From: Cohnella silvisoli
GTDB lineage: Bacteria > Bacillota > Bacilli > Paenibacillales > Paenibacillaceae
DNA: 64,000 nucleotides
NCBI RefSeq assembly: GCF_021190915.1
Contig: NZ_JAIOAP010000017.1
Location: forward strand, 62,001 to 126,000
Reading direction: 5' to 3'
Shown piece after piece: positions 25,840 through 35,858 of the stretch (its first letter is position 1; each line of letters begins with the position of its first letter). The position numbers and the translations under genes were made by a program. The notes beneath the pieces were generated by a model. That model searched no databases and had not been told where the DNA came from. It saw only the letters and a list, made by a program, of their open reading frames with translations.

Positions 25840-26856
25840 TTATACTAATTGATTTTTTAACCATTCATAAGCCATAATTCTTATCTCCTGGGGAAATTCG
25901 TGTTTGCCTGATCCGATTAATGAAACGAATTTGTTCGGTTGCTCCAGAGATTCATAGAGTTCTTGAACCGTCATCATGGCTTTCCCCGCATATTGCCAAT
26001 GGGGAAAAATAGCGTCATTTTGCGTAGACCAGTTAAAATAAGCTCGTGGAAACGTCAAGGCAACGACCTCGTTGAATTCAAAAGGGATTTCGCCGCGAGC
26101 CAACCATGGGCTAAGCGCAGGGAAATGGGTGAACCATTCCTTTCTTAACCCCCAACGCTGCGGTGTCGGATCTCCGGCAAAGGAACTAAAGCCGCAGCTG
26201 CTGACCGTTGCTCGAATTCGCGGCTCGAATGCGGATAGAAAAAAGGCATTGTATCCGCCCAGTGAATGCCCGATTGCGCCGATGCGTTCGGCATCTACAT
26301 ATTCCAAGCCCGACAACAATTGAACCCCATGTCGATGATCGCAAAGCATTTTGCCGATCATCGACCAATCCGGATATTTCTCTTCGAACGGCGAGGTTTG
26401 AAATGCCTCATATCCCGGAAATATTCGATCTCCTGCGGTGAGAATGTCCGGGGCAAGAACGACAAACCCTCTTTCCGCCAATTCCAGACCATAAGCCAAT
26501 TCGTGATCGCCCTTCATTCCGACGACCTCGTCCTTACCGCAGGCGGCCGTTTGATGCAAAGCCAACACGGCGGGGAACCGTTTCTGAGAAAAACCCGTCG
26601 GAATGAGCAAGTATGCGGAAACGAGATCGTCATCGTAAGTGGAATAACATATATTTTGCAGGATAACACGATCAGATAGCTGTCTCTCCGAGATTACGTT
26701 GAATTGAACAAGGTGCGGATCAGGAATTGTCCCGATTAAGGCTCGTACACGCTGTTCAATTTCGTTCCTCTTTGTCTCCCATTTCTTTCGGCGGTCGTCC
26801 GTTGCTTCCGCTTCTGGAAGAAGACGTTGTATTTCGTCTGATAGTAAATAGGTCAT
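25840..26856 (-). CDS. Alpha/beta-hydrolase, dienelactone hydrolase/acetyl-esterase-like
   Basis: A 338-residue enzyme without a signal peptide. The strand PAVLALHQTAACGKDE carries the oxyanion part. ERGFVVLAPDILTAGDR is the usual second strand, and the nucleophile is in IGAIGHSLGGYNAFFL (G-x-S-x-G). The late GSGKHEFPQEI holds the probable catalytic His. About 90 N-terminal residues precede the core, as in the larger acetyl-xylan-esterase-like or DUF-type plant-polymer esterases. It lies 11 bases before the third amidohydrolase, suggesting that an ester or lactone product is processed by both. Confidence 0.85.
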   Translation of the reverse strand: MTYLLSDEIQRLLPEAEATDDRRKKWETKRNEIEQRVRALIGTIPDPHLVQFNVISERQLSDRVILQNICYSTYDDDLVSAYLLIPTGFSQKRFPAVLALHQTAACGKDEVVGMKGDHELAYGLELAERGFVVLAPDILTAGDRIFPGYEAFQTSPFEEKYPDWSMIGKMLCDHRHGVQLLSGLEYVDAERIGAIGHSLGGYNAFFLSAFEPRIRATVSSCGFSSFAGDPTPQRWGLRKEWFTHFPALSPWLARGEIPFEFNEVVALTFPRAYFNWSTQNDAIFPHWQYAGKAMMTVQELYESLEQPNKFVSLIGSGKHEFPQEIRIMAYEWLKNQLV

Positions 26857-26906
26857 GTGAATCCCACCTCTTTCATTCCGAGTTATGAGGTACGGGTATG
26901 AGTTGG

Positions 26907-26940
26907 AGGAAAGGGAATCGCAGGTGGATCACCCTTTCCT
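26907..26940 (-). terminator. Hairpin after the large secreted-protein gene
   Basis: AGGAAAGGG and CCCTTTCCT form a perfect 9-bp stem 10 bases beyond the stop of the large gene and before the esterase gene. There is no T-run, so it may stabilise or process the polycistronic message rather than terminate it. Confidence 0.45.
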
Positions 26941-26949
26941 CTCCTACTC

Positions 26950-29900
26950 TTACGAAATGGCAAGCTGTACTATACGAAACGTTCTGGCAGGTATCGTGAA
27001 TGTGACCGTGTTGCCGCTGATCGTTAAGGGGGTGTTAGTTATAAGCTCCAGAGCCTGTGCAATCCTGGAAAGCCCATAACTATCCGTCGTATCTCTGTCG
27101 ACGAATGCGATCGTCACCGTCTTGGACGTATCCGTCGAATTCTCAAGATAATACGAGGAATTACTGAGCTGGAAGCCGCCGAAAGAGTCATTCTCGGTTT
27201 GGTTGACCGTAAAACCGTAATACCACTTATCATCCAATATCGGCGTTAAATCTCTGCTGAAATTCAATCTGAACGCTCTTAAATCATACATAGAGCCCGC
27301 TGGATAATAAGTAGGCCAATTGGACTCGATCGTCCGCAGCCCTGTTGCATCGTTCCATACGATACCGTATAAAATCTGGGCGATTTCGTACGAGAAGCGG
27401 GTAGCCGTCGGAGCGTAATGGTCATCCTTATCATCTTCGATATAATTGTTGACCATATGCCATACATAAGGCTGTAATTCAGATTTCTTGTAACTGACTT
27501 CGTTAAATAATTGGGCAAGTCTCATCAGAACATATTTCCCGTACTCTCCATTCGGTCCCGTGCCCATCCTGTAGATCAGATCATTAAGGCTAAAAGCGCT
27601 ATTTTTCTTCATAAACCACAGAATGCCGTCCACGCCGTTGTTGGTCATCGTATTCCAATATGCGGATTCCGTACTATTACCCGCTGCATCCGCTATTTTT
27701 TTCATAAACGCGGCAATAATGGTAGCCTCAATGTGCGAATTAATAACGGTGATGCTCTTAGAAAAATACAAGGGAGAATAATCATAGAAGGAAGAGGTTG
27801 CCTCGAAGCTTGAGGAAGCTTCTTCCCCCGGTTCAACCTGTGCGGTATCGATCAGAATTTCATCACCCGGGCGAGAGAATAATCTTAATGCTTGTGCTGG
27901 GCTTGCGTGAATCGGCAGCTTTTGAACAATCGATGTCCAAGAACTGTCCGTAATATTGTAATACTGAATCGGCTCCGTTGCGTCAACCTCAGTTACCGAG
28001 ACATCATCTACATAGATGCTAGTGTTATTTCCTAATATGAAGTTTACCTGGTTAAAATTAGGGTTTTCCGCATTGACCGTCGTTTCCAGCTTAGTCCATG
28101 TATTCCCAACTAGCGATTGAACCTGCCCATACCCGGATAGACTCATATTGACATAAACGTTGCTTCCCGTTGCCGATTTGACCCATGCCGTCACTTTGTA
28201 CCTTTTCCCAGGTACGCTGTTGTTGGACACCAGATGCATCAAATACACGCTTCGATTGCTCGGACTCGCGTTCCCGACCGTAAACTTAATCGAATAATTG
28301 CCTGAGTGCTTCTCAGCCGATTCTATGATGGCGCTGTCTCCGGGAACTTGTTGCATTGTAAAATCTTTAACAGTACCCGTCTCCAAATCTCCATTGTTCC
28401 AGAAATTCAAGGGTACAGAATCGGTCGTTTCCACGATTTCGCTATCATCGAGATAAACGCTGCTGCCCTGCGGAATAGTAACCAGAATACTATTATAACT
28501 CGTGTTGGTTACCGTAACATACGTGTCCAACCGTACCCAATCGGCTCCGACCGAGTAGGTTTTCGGCCCTACACCGCCGACGCTGACGGTTACCAGAGTA
28601 TTACCCGGATTGGCATTCTTGGCCCATATGGAACCTCGGTATTTTTTGCCGACAACGCTGGCGGAATTGCTTTGGTTGATCGCATAGGCCGCATTCCCCG
28701 AACTATACGTATATTTCAGCGAATACGCGCCCATATGGGCATTTCCGGTTACCGCTTGTATGCTGTCCCCGCTCCCCGCATTAACGACACCCCAATTGCC
28801 GTTCAATCCGGCTTCGCCCCCGCTGTTGCTTCCGTCAGTAAGCGGATCGGTCTCGTCCGTTTCGACCAGCCCCATATCGTCAATGTAAACGGTATTGCCT
28901 TGCGGAATAATGACTCCAACGGAGTTATAATAAGGATTTGTCGCCGTTGCATACGTATAGATAGGAGTCCATCCATTGCCTACCATGAAGCTCCTTAGAC
29001 CGGCGCCGCTAATATGAATTTGAATTTGAATCGGGGTTGAGCTCGCCGATTTCACCCATGCGGTCGCTTTATATTTTCTCCCTGTTATGCTTGGTTTCGT
29101 CGACGTATTCCTGATCGTTGTCTGATTGGCGGACCCATGCGTATAGGACATGGCGTAGATTCCGCTGTGGGATTCGCTCGCACTTGGGGTCATCGTATCT
29201 CCGGCACCTTGAAAATCAAACGCCCAGTTGTTGGCGGAATTCTCTTCCACACCTTCATTATTCGAGGCATTCAGCGGCAACTTATCTGTCGTCTCCTCGA
29301 TTTTAAGGTCGTCGATATAAACGGATTGCCCGGATGGTATTTTGATATCCGCACGGTTGATGTTTGGATCCGCGTTTTCAACGATCGTATAAATTTCGCG
29401 CCAACCGGTGCCTATGTTGTAAGTTAACGTCTGCTTGCCGCCTAAACTCAAGGTTACATTTGCCGTGCCGCTGCCGGATTTGACCTGCATGCTGACCTTG
29501 TAGCTTTTCCCTGACGTACCGGACGTTGGAAACGAATACCGGAGCGCCGCGTTTGCGGAACCGCTCGTATATTGCAATCCGTATGATCCGCCCGTTTTAT
29601 GGGTCGTAGACACTTGCATAGTATCGTTAACGGTCTTGTTCGTGATTTCCCAATTGGCGGTATTTCCGTATTCGAGGTCGCCATTCCAACCGTCATTCAA
29701 TAGAGTTTTGCCGGCATCGCGACCGGAACTATCCAGCCACACTTTGGCCGTCGTTCCTGCCTTCGCTTTTACTTTGGCGGAAGCCACGTATTTCGTGCCG
29801 GCGCCTTCAAAGCCTGTACCTGCCGTGAAAGGAGCGCTTAGGAAATTGTCTTTGCTGTTCGCCCCATCATTACGGTATGTCAACGAGTGGGCGCCGCTTG

Positions 29901-32900
29901 CATAATCGTTCGATATTTCGGTATACCCTCTTCCGTTTGCCGTCCAACCGCTTATTTGTTGCACCGATGGGGTATTGACGATAACCTGATCGCCGGGCCT
30001 CATAAATAGTTTCAGGTCATTCGTCGTATCGTTGGCAAAAGCGGCATTGGAAAGAGATTTCACCGTTGTGAAAGAGGCTTGATTAATATCAACAGAATAG
30101 ACCGGTACTTGATCCGAAACTTCCATCAGGACCACATCGTCAATCAAGATGGATCTTCCGGCAGGTATCGTAATCGCTACGGTATTAAAATACCCGTTAG
30201 ACGCATTGACCATCGTACTGATCTGCGTCCATTCGCTCCCGACTGTGTAAGCTCTTGGACCAGCTCCCGAAACGTCGATCGTTGCGGAAAGAGGATTTGT
30301 AATCGGCGACTTCACCCATGCCGTAGCTTTATATCGCTTGCCCGGTACACTGGATAAAGACGACACATTGCTGATATACGTCGTCGTCCCGCTTGACGCA
30401 CGCGTATATTGCACGGCATAGTTGCCTGCATGCTTGTCCGTCGAAATAACGGAAGATACATCCCCTGTGCCCGGATTCGTGATGGACCAGTTCGTCAGGT
30501 TTCCGCTTTCCGCTCCTCCATTATTACCTTCATTGATAGGAACGCTTTCCGAGGTCTCCCCGATGACGGCATTGTCGATGTAAACCGATTTTCCGGATGG
30601 TATGGATATAGCCAACGTATTATAGTACTCATTCGTGACATCCACGATCGTGGATAGCGGTGTCCATGCACTGCCCACGGTGAAGGTTTTGGAACCGACT
30701 CCGGAAATATGGATCGTTACGTCGACCGGATTGGCATCGGCCGACCTTACCCACGCCGAACCCTTATATTTCTTCCCGTTCGTGCTCGCGACATTAGCGA
30801 TATTTCTGGCAAAAGCGACATTGGCCGAGCCGTGCGTATATTTCATTGCGTAATTCCCCGCAAACTTGACATCGCTCACAATGGTTAACGTATCGCCTGC
30901 TCCGGACCCATAAATATCCCATCCCGCGGCACTACCCGCTTCCGCGTCTCCGTTGCTGTCATCGTCGTTCAGAATAAAATCTTCCGCCGTTTCAGTGTAA
31001 ACCACATCGTCGACATAGATCGCTTTATTTTGCGGTATCGTAAGTCCGACATTCGTAAAGAACGCCGTGGAGGCATACACGACCGTGGAAATCTGCGTCC
31101 ATGTATTGCCTGCGGTATATGTTTTTTTCTTTCCTCCCGCAATATCGATAGTTACGTTTACCGGATTATTATCGGCCGATTTCACCCAAGCTGTGGCCTT
31201 ATATTTCTTTCCTATGCTGCTGGCGGGCGTGTTGCCGTTTCGAAGCGCGGCCGTGCCGTTCGTTGAAAGATGGGTATATTTGACCGAATAACTTCCCCCG
31301 TGCTTTTCCGTCGATTCCAGGGCGATCGTGTCGCCGGTACCCTGATTCGAAACCGTCCAATTGCTCAGCGTGCCCGCCTCGACATTCCCATTGATCGCGT
31401 TATTTAGCGGCGTACTATCGATCAGAACAGGATTATCCGCGGATGTAAGCCATACTTTCGCTCCGCCTGCCAGATTTGATTTTACGCTTACCTGACTGGA
31501 GTAGTCCGATCCGATCGTAGGCGTAAACGAGCTCTTCACGTAGTTCGATTCTACATTTGTACCGGTGTTTGTAACCGTATAGGGCGAAGACGTCACCGAT
31601 ACGTTGCCAACCGTAGTCCAACTGCCGGATGTCACGGCGGCGCTTTGTTCGAAATCCCCGTTAGTCAGCGCGTTCACATCATGATTCCAAGTGAAGATGC
31701 CCGTCTTGTCGTATATTTTTTTCAAATTACCTAGTTTACTCAATATCGCAGCTTTATCGCCGGCGGATAAACCGGAGTAAATTTGATTGGTCAATTCAAC
31801 CATCGGCATAGCAACCTGCGCGAAATAAAAGTTGTTATATCCTTCCGCGAGTTGGCCATTTTCGGTTAACGATTGCTTAAGCAAATCGATTAGCAATTTA
31901 TAGTTTGGCATCCCCCCCGTCGTATAGACGCCATTGTATTTGGTATCGTTCGTTTTATCGATATAATTGACGACAAACCGAATCCTTTCATCTACCATCG
32001 CCTGCGTCGGGTTTATGGTTCTTCTATAATAGTTGTTGATCGAATTTCCGATTACGGCCATGTTATGGCTGTTGAAGCCCCAGTTAAAACCTCTTTCCCC
32101 GTTAATTCCCCAATCCTGACTGGAGGTCGCATCGTTCCAAGGCGCATTTTTAACCGCTTTGCCTTTGTGCAGGGTGGTAAAACCTATGCTATAAAATTGG
32201 TCGGCATAGCCTTCGATCGGGTAGTACGCAATTTGTTTGTTTAACGTCGTTACATTTGCGAAACTCTCTTGAAACGGCCCCATCGTATTTAAATTGTTCG
32301 TAAATGCCGAAATTCCGTTATCGATTACGCTGCCTTTAAATGGCCGGACGTAAAAATAAAAATCTTCCGTGTTGTTCGCCGACATCGCCTGTCCCGTCAC
32401 ATCATAAGTAAGAACAAGCTCGCTGCCCACGGTCTGTCTGGTGATGCTGTAATCCATAAACGATTTCCGAACATAATCATCCGAATACCATTTCCTCAGT
32501 TCGGGGTAGTTTAGCGGCGTGTAGATGACAAGGCCTTCCTGCGTCGTTGTATTATAAAGCACAGTTGATGTGGACAACCCTGCCATATTGTTGCCGTACG
32601 CCGTCGGCGAACTGCCTAATTCAACCTTGACGCCATCGACCAAAATGCTGCTTCCCGGCGAAGCGCTCAGATACAGGGATGGGTGCAGCGTGGAGATGCT
32701 AACCGGCTCATTCGGATCTATCGGAGCGGAAAATGTCATGGAAAGTCTTGTCCAAGCTCCGGTAGTTACAGCCTGAAGCACTTCGGTTCCATAGCCGTTG
32801 ACCCACAGCTTGGCGGAAGTATTGGCTCCGGATGCCTTGACCCACGCGGAAACGGTATACGTATCTCCCTTCTGTACATCGAACTTGGCCGAGACATTGC

Positions 32901-33762
32901 CGCTATAGTCCGTTTGATTGTTCGTCAATTTTAACGAATAGTTACCGTCATGCCCTCCCGCGACCTGCTGCATGGCGCTTGACGAGCCATTTAGCGTCCA
33001 TCCGGGAATGCTGCCGGTCAGCTCGTACCGGGGATCCGAAACTTTATCGGAATTGATAGCGGTATAACGAATGTTCCAGCCTCCGACTTTCTCGAAGCTC
33101 CCGCTGGCATTCAGCAGGTTATCCCCTTTAAACGAAATATTGCCGCCCTGATTGACATAGGAATCGTCCTGCAATATTTGCTGCGGCTGCACATCATAAT
33201 AGATTTTATCGAATTTCGTGCTTGGAAATTTGAAGTTATACTTAATATTGCTCGGAGAGGCGTTTTCTTTCACGTGCAATCGAGGGTACATATACAGGAT
33301 ATCGCTGTTTTGTAAAAACTCTGTATACATGGTGGATATATAACGATTATTGTTAATGCCATTAAAATAAAACTCGCTCATTCTGCGTTTAAAGAAATCA
33401 TAGGATTGATCGTAACCATTTAAAGCGGTACCGTTCTCTGAAATAACGGATACATTATCCGAATCGTACGTGTTGCCGCCTTCAACGATCTGCATGTTGA
33501 AATCATTAATCATCTTTCCGGCGGAAAAGTTGCCCGTCCCATTCGGATCCAGATAAAGACCGTTTAATATGCCGTTTGCGTCATAATCCGCTTTAATCTT
33601 GGCGTTGTTGACCGAAGCTGTTCCCGCAGCGACGCCCGTTTGGTACCGCCAAGTCGCTACGCCGTTCATGATATTGGAAGATGCGAGTACGGGTGTATAT
33701 GAACCCAATAACATAACGGCTACCATTAACATACAACTTATCTTTCTATTCACTCTTTTCAT
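26950..33762 (-). CDS. Giant secreted multi-CBM protein, probable polysaccharide-active enzyme
   Basis: About 2270 residues with a signal peptide (SCMLMVAVMLLGSYTPVLA). I prefer the ATG at 33762, with AGGAG ten bases upstream. After an N-terminal beta-rich region comes a CBM4/9-like jelly roll (about 215-390), then a helical region with NWGFNSHNMAVIG and YGKYVLM-type helices (about 490-710). Next come seven homologous modules of about 140 residues, each with the core (K/R)YKATAWVKS, a SVYIDD strand and an ETxDxxPLN linker, interrupted by one divergent module (about 1240-1380). The last 300 residues resume a helical domain and end in a beta-sandwich (TIAFVDRDTTDSYGL...FRIVQLAIS). No SLH or LPxTG anchor is seen. 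A toroid-fold lyase or hydrolase is my best inference, but no catalytic residue can be named. Confidence 0.85.
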   Translation of the reverse strand: MKRVNRKISCMLMVAVMLLGSYTPVLASSNIMNGVATWRYQTGVAAGTASVNNAKIKADYDANGILNGLYLDPNGTGNFSAGKMINDFNMQIVEGGNTYDSDNVSVISENGTALNGYDQSYDFFKRRMSEFYFNGINNNRYISTMYTEFLQNSDILYMYPRLHVKENASPSNIKYNFKFPSTKFDKIYYDVQPQQILQDDSYVNQGGNISFKGDNLLNASGSFEKVGGWNIRYTAINSDKVSDPRYELTGSIPGWTLNGSSSAMQQVAGGHDGNYSLKLTNNQTDYSGNVSAKFDVQKGDTYTVSAWVKASGANTSAKLWVNGYGTEVLQAVTTGAWTRLSMTFSAPIDPNEPVSISTLHPSLYLSASPGSSILVDGVKVELGSSPTAYGNNMAGLSTSTVLYNTTTQEGLVIYTPLNYPELRKWYSDDYVRKSFMDYSITRQTVGSELVLTYDVTGQAMSANNTEDFYFYVRPFKGSVIDNGISAFTNNLNTMGPFQESFANVTTLNKQIAYYPIEGYADQFYSIGFTTLHKGKAVKNAPWNDATSSQDWGINGERGFNWGFNSHNMAVIGNSINNYYRRTINPTQAMVDERIRFVVNYIDKTNDTKYNGVYTTGGMPNYKLLIDLLKQSLTENGQLAEGYNNFYFAQVAMPMVELTNQIYSGLSAGDKAAILSKLGNLKKIYDKTGIFTWNHDVNALTNGDFEQSAAVTSGSWTTVGNVSVTSSPYTVTNTGTNVESNYVKSSFTPTIGSDYSSQVSVKSNLAGGAKVWLTSADNPVLIDSTPLNNAINGNVEAGTLSNWTVSNQGTGDTIALESTEKHGGSYSVKYTHLSTNGTAALRNGNTPASSIGKKYKATAWVKSADNNPVNVTIDIAGGKKKTYTAGNTWTQISTVVYASTAFFTNVGLTIPQNKAIYVDDVVYTETAEDFILNDDDSNGDAEAGSAAGWDIYGSGAGDTLTIVSDVKFAGNYAMKYTHGSANVAFARNIANVASTNGKKYKGSAWVRSADANPVDVTIHISGVGSKTFTVGSAWTPLSTIVDVTNEYYNTLAISIPSGKSVYIDNAVIGETSESVPINEGNNGGAESGNLTNWSITNPGTGDVSSVISTDKHAGNYAVQYTRASSGTTTYISNVSSLSSVPGKRYKATAWVKSPITNPLSATIDVSGAGPRAYTVGSEWTQISTMVNASNGYFNTVAITIPAGRSILIDDVVLMEVSDQVPVYSVDINQASFTTVKSLSNAAFANDTTNDLKLFMRPGDQVIVNTPSVQQISGWTANGRGYTEISNDYASGAHSLTYRNDGANSKDNFLSAPFTAGTGFEGAGTKYVASAKVKAKAGTTAKVWLDSSGRDAGKTLLNDGWNGDLEYGNTANWEITNKTVNDTMQVSTTHKTGGSYGLQYTSGSANAALRYSFPTSGTSGKSYKVSMQVKSGSGTANVTLSLGGKQTLTYNIGTGWREIYTIVENADPNINRADIKIPSGQSVYIDDLKIEETTDKLPLNASNNEGVEENSANNWAFDFQGAGDTMTPSASESHSGIYAMSYTHGSANQTTIRNTSTKPSITGRKYKATAWVKSASSTPIQIQIHISGAGLRSFMVGNGWTPIYTYATATNPYYNSVGVIIPQGNTVYIDDMGLVETDETDPLTDGSNSGGEAGLNGNWGVVNAGSGDSIQAVTGNAHMGAYSLKYTYSSGNAAYAINQSNSASVVGKKYRGSIWAKNANPGNTLVTVSVGGVGPKTYSVGADWVRLDTYVTVTNTSYNSILVTIPQGSSVYLDDSEIVETTDSVPLNFWNNGDLETGTVKDFTMQQVPGDSAIIESAEKHSGNYSIKFTVGNASPSNRSVYLMHLVSNNSVPGKRYKVTAWVKSATGSNVYVNMSLSGYGQVQSLVGNTWTKLETTVNAENPNFNQVNFILGNNTSIYVDDVSVTEVDATEPIQYYNITDSSWTSIVQKLPIHASPAQALRLFSRPGDEILIDTAQVEPGEEASSSFEATSSFYDYSPLYFSKSITVINSHIEATIIAAFMKKIADAAGNSTESAYWNTMTNNGVDGILWFMKKNSAFSLNDLIYRMGTGPNGEYGKYVLMRLAQLFNEVSYKKSELQPYVWHMVNNYIEDDKDDHYAPTATRFSYEIAQILYGIVWNDATGLRTIESNWPTYYPAGSMYDLRAFRLNFSRDLTPILDDKWYYGFTVNQTENDSFGGFQLSNSSYYLENSTDTSKTVTIAFVDRDTTDSYGLSRIAQALELITNTPLTISGNTVTFTIPARTFRIVQLAIS

Positions 33763-33879
33763 TGAATACATTTCTCCTCTCAAGATATGGAATGAAAATA
33801 GGAATCGTGATGCGTATGCGCGCGGTACCGTTAAATCCGTTAATCCCCCCCTTCCTAGTCGAATTAGACTTGGAGCTTG

Positions 33880-34263
33880 TCACATCCCGGTGCTCTTTAC
33901 GACGATACAATCAAGCTCCACCAGCATCCCATTCAACGAGCAGCCAACGACGGTACGAGCAGGCAATGGTTCAGTAGTAAAATAAGAGGCGTATACCTCG
34001 TTGAATGCTGCCCATAATCCGATATCCTCCAAATAGACGGTCACTTTGACGACGTCCGCTAAGGAATATCCGTTATCTTCCAAAATAAACTTCACATTAT
34101 CAAGCGTTTGCTTTGCTTGGCTATCGATCGTATCGCCGACGAGCCGCTTATCTTTGTCAAAAGGCCCTTGGCCGGACATAAAAAGCATGCCGTTGCTTTC
34201 GACAGCGATGGAATAGCGACCGAAAGGTTCATGCACTCTGGGGGATGTAACTGCCCGATTCAA
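33880..34263 (-). CDS. RidA/YjgF-family protein
   Basis: A 127-residue protein of the RidA family, which hydrolyses reactive enamine/imine intermediates released by PLP enzymes. Seen are the SNGMLFMSGQGPFD strand, the helix QAKQTLDNVKFILEDNGYSLADVVKVTVYL, and the active-site Arg in LPARTVVGC. GAGGTG precedes a TTG start by seven bases. It lies between the SDR gene and the large CBM-protein gene, in an operon that also encodes a class III aminotransferase, which would be a logical source of imine by-products. Confidence 0.92.
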   Translation of the reverse strand: MNRAVTSPRVHEPFGRYSIAVESNGMLFMSGQGPFDKDKRLVGDTIDSQAKQTLDNVKFILEDNGYSLADVVKVTVYLEDIGLWAAFNEVYASYFTTEPLPARTVVGCSLNGMLVELDCIVVKSTGM

Positions 34264-34276
34264 TGATCTTCACCTC

Positions 34277-35035
34277 TCAATTTTTCATATGATAGCCGCC
34301 ATCGACAGGGATAAGCGCGCCGGTTATATAAGAAGCTGCGTCGGATAACAGAAAGGCAGCCATCTCCGCTATTTCCTCTGCGGTTCCGCATCGTTCCAGC
34401 AAGCTATTGTCATGAATTAATTGCAACGTATCGTTTGATAATTCAGAAATTTTATTTTGGGCAAAAAAAATACCGGGCAAGATGGCATTCGCTCTTATTT
34501 TCGATGTCGCATAATCATGGGCAACGATCTTGGTGAACTGATTAACGCCTGCTTTGGCTGCACCGTAAGCCGCATTATAAGCCGCAGGTATTTGACTGAT
34601 GATTGAAGAGGTATTCACGATTGATCCGCCTCCTGAACGTATCAAGAGCGGCAGCATCGATTTGCAAACGATGAAAGCGCTAGTGAGCGTACCTGTAATG
34701 ACGAGCTCCCATTCCGCAAGCGTTTGCTCCAATACCGGCTTATGAATCGCCGTACAAACGTTATGGAAATACCCATCCAGCCTCCCGAACTTACTTTCAA
34801 TTTCTTTCGCCAGCAACGCCGAATCGGCTTCCCGGGTCACATCGGACCGGACAAAGATAAGCCGGTTTTCTCCGTATTCCTGCAATAAAAGCTTCATCTC
34901 GCGCGATTGGTCAACATCGCCGATATCGTTGGCCACAACAACGGCGCCCTTCTCCAAAAACATCTTCGTTGCGGCTTGACCCAGCTGCCCTAATGCTCCC
35001 GTGATCAATAGCACCTTGCGTAATAACGGATCCAT
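34277..35035 (-). CDS. Short-chain dehydrogenase/reductase
   Basis: A 252-residue classical SDR. The cofactor loop is LLITGALGQLGQAA, a variant of TGxxxGxG. NDIGDVD follows the second strand, the NxAG-like position reads HNVCTA, and the catalytic tetrad shows Ser in IVNTSSIIS and Tyr-x-x-x-Lys in YGAAKAGV. The C-terminus ends in DGGYHMKN. AAAGGAGG six bases upstream fixes the ATG at 35035. It is transcribed with creatininase-like and RidA genes. Oxidation of a hydroxy-acid or sugar alcohol intermediate is a fair guess. Confidence 0.92.
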   Translation of the reverse strand: MDPLLRKVLLITGALGQLGQAATKMFLEKGAVVVANDIGDVDQSREMKLLLQEYGENRLIFVRSDVTREADSALLAKEIESKFGRLDGYFHNVCTAIHKPVLEQTLAEWELVITGTLTSAFIVCKSMLPLLIRSGGGSIVNTSSIISQIPAAYNAAYGAAKAGVNQFTKIVAHDYATSKIRANAILPGIFFAQNKISELSNDTLQLIHDNSLLERCGTAEEIAEMAAFLLSDAASYITGALIPVDGGYHMKN

Positions 35036-35069
35036 ACGGGCCTCCTTTCGAAATAAAGAGCCTTTCACC

Positions 35070-35837
35070 TTACTTGACTGCAATATCGCTTATAAATCCG
35101 TTCAAATTCCGTACGATGGCTTCCATAAATTGTTTTCCCTTTTCTTTGGTGGCCAACGTTGGATCTCCAAATGTTCCCGTTTCCGTTAATTCATCAAAAT
35201 CATAGACGACGGATACGGGAGAACTGTGCAGCATGTCGATCGCCAAGCTTTCGATTGGGGGCTGACGGCCATCCTTCTTCCTGTTCGTCTCATCCACGTA
35301 ATCCGGGTACAGATGCATCATCATCGAGGTTTCCATCTCGCAAGCATGGCCCATTCCCCCAAGCGCGGAATCTCTTATTTCCTGCATTTCCTTCCGGGCC
35401 AAGTTCCAATAAGACAGCCCGCAAATCAAGAGCGAACGGTGATCGCGGAATCGATTTTTCAGCGCCTGCAAAGCCATTTGAACCGGCAAGGCATTCCCCC
35501 CGTGTCCATTGAGAAATAGAAACTTCGTATATCCCGCCGTCACTAACGAAGAAACGATTTGTTCCAATAAGTCTGCATATACGTTTTGCGAAACGGAAAC
35601 GGTCCCCGGAAATTTCATATGGTGAGGCGAATGCCCCACCCAAACCGTCGGCAGCAGCATCACTTGATCCGGTAACGACTTCTCTACCAATTCGGCAAGC
35701 GCTTGAATCAGATAGCTGTCGACTCCAAGCGGCAGATGATGGCCATGCTGTTCCAAAGCTCCCAACGGCACCACGATAACGATTCCAGTCTTGTCCATTC
35801 CACCTATATCGACCCATGATTGCTCTTGCAGTCTCAT
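35070..35837 (-). CDS. Creatininase-family amidohydrolase
   Basis: A 255-residue protein of the creatininase (creatinine amidohydrolase) family. The metal-binding pattern is complete: VVPLGALEQHGHHLPLGVDS (Glu, His, Asp), LNGHGGN (His) and GHACEMETS (Glu). Family members open cyclic amides or cleave formamide-type bonds using a dinuclear metal centre, and cytosolic versions occur in pathways such as creatinine, cofactor or modified sugar degradation. An AGGTG site lies nine bases before the ATG. The neighbours are an uncharacterised protein and an SDR. Confidence 0.93.
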   Translation of the reverse strand: MRLQEQSWVDIGGMDKTGIVIVVPLGALEQHGHHLPLGVDSYLIQALAELVEKSLPDQVMLLPTVWVGHSPHHMKFPGTVSVSQNVYADLLEQIVSSLVTAGYTKFLFLNGHGGNALPVQMALQALKNRFRDHRSLLICGLSYWNLARKEMQEIRDSALGGMGHACEMETSMMMHLYPDYVDETNRKKDGRQPPIESLAIDMLHSSPVSVVYDFDELTETGTFGDPTLATKEKGKQFMEAIVRNLNGFISDIAVK

Positions 35838-35858
35838 CTATCGATCACCTGATTTCCT

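Noticed and set aside
28306..28998. A 230-codon plus-strand frame inside the giant CBM-protein gene
   Set aside because: It lies antisense to the repeated CBM modules and has their period. It has no ribosome binding site or domain, so it is a shadow of the real gene.
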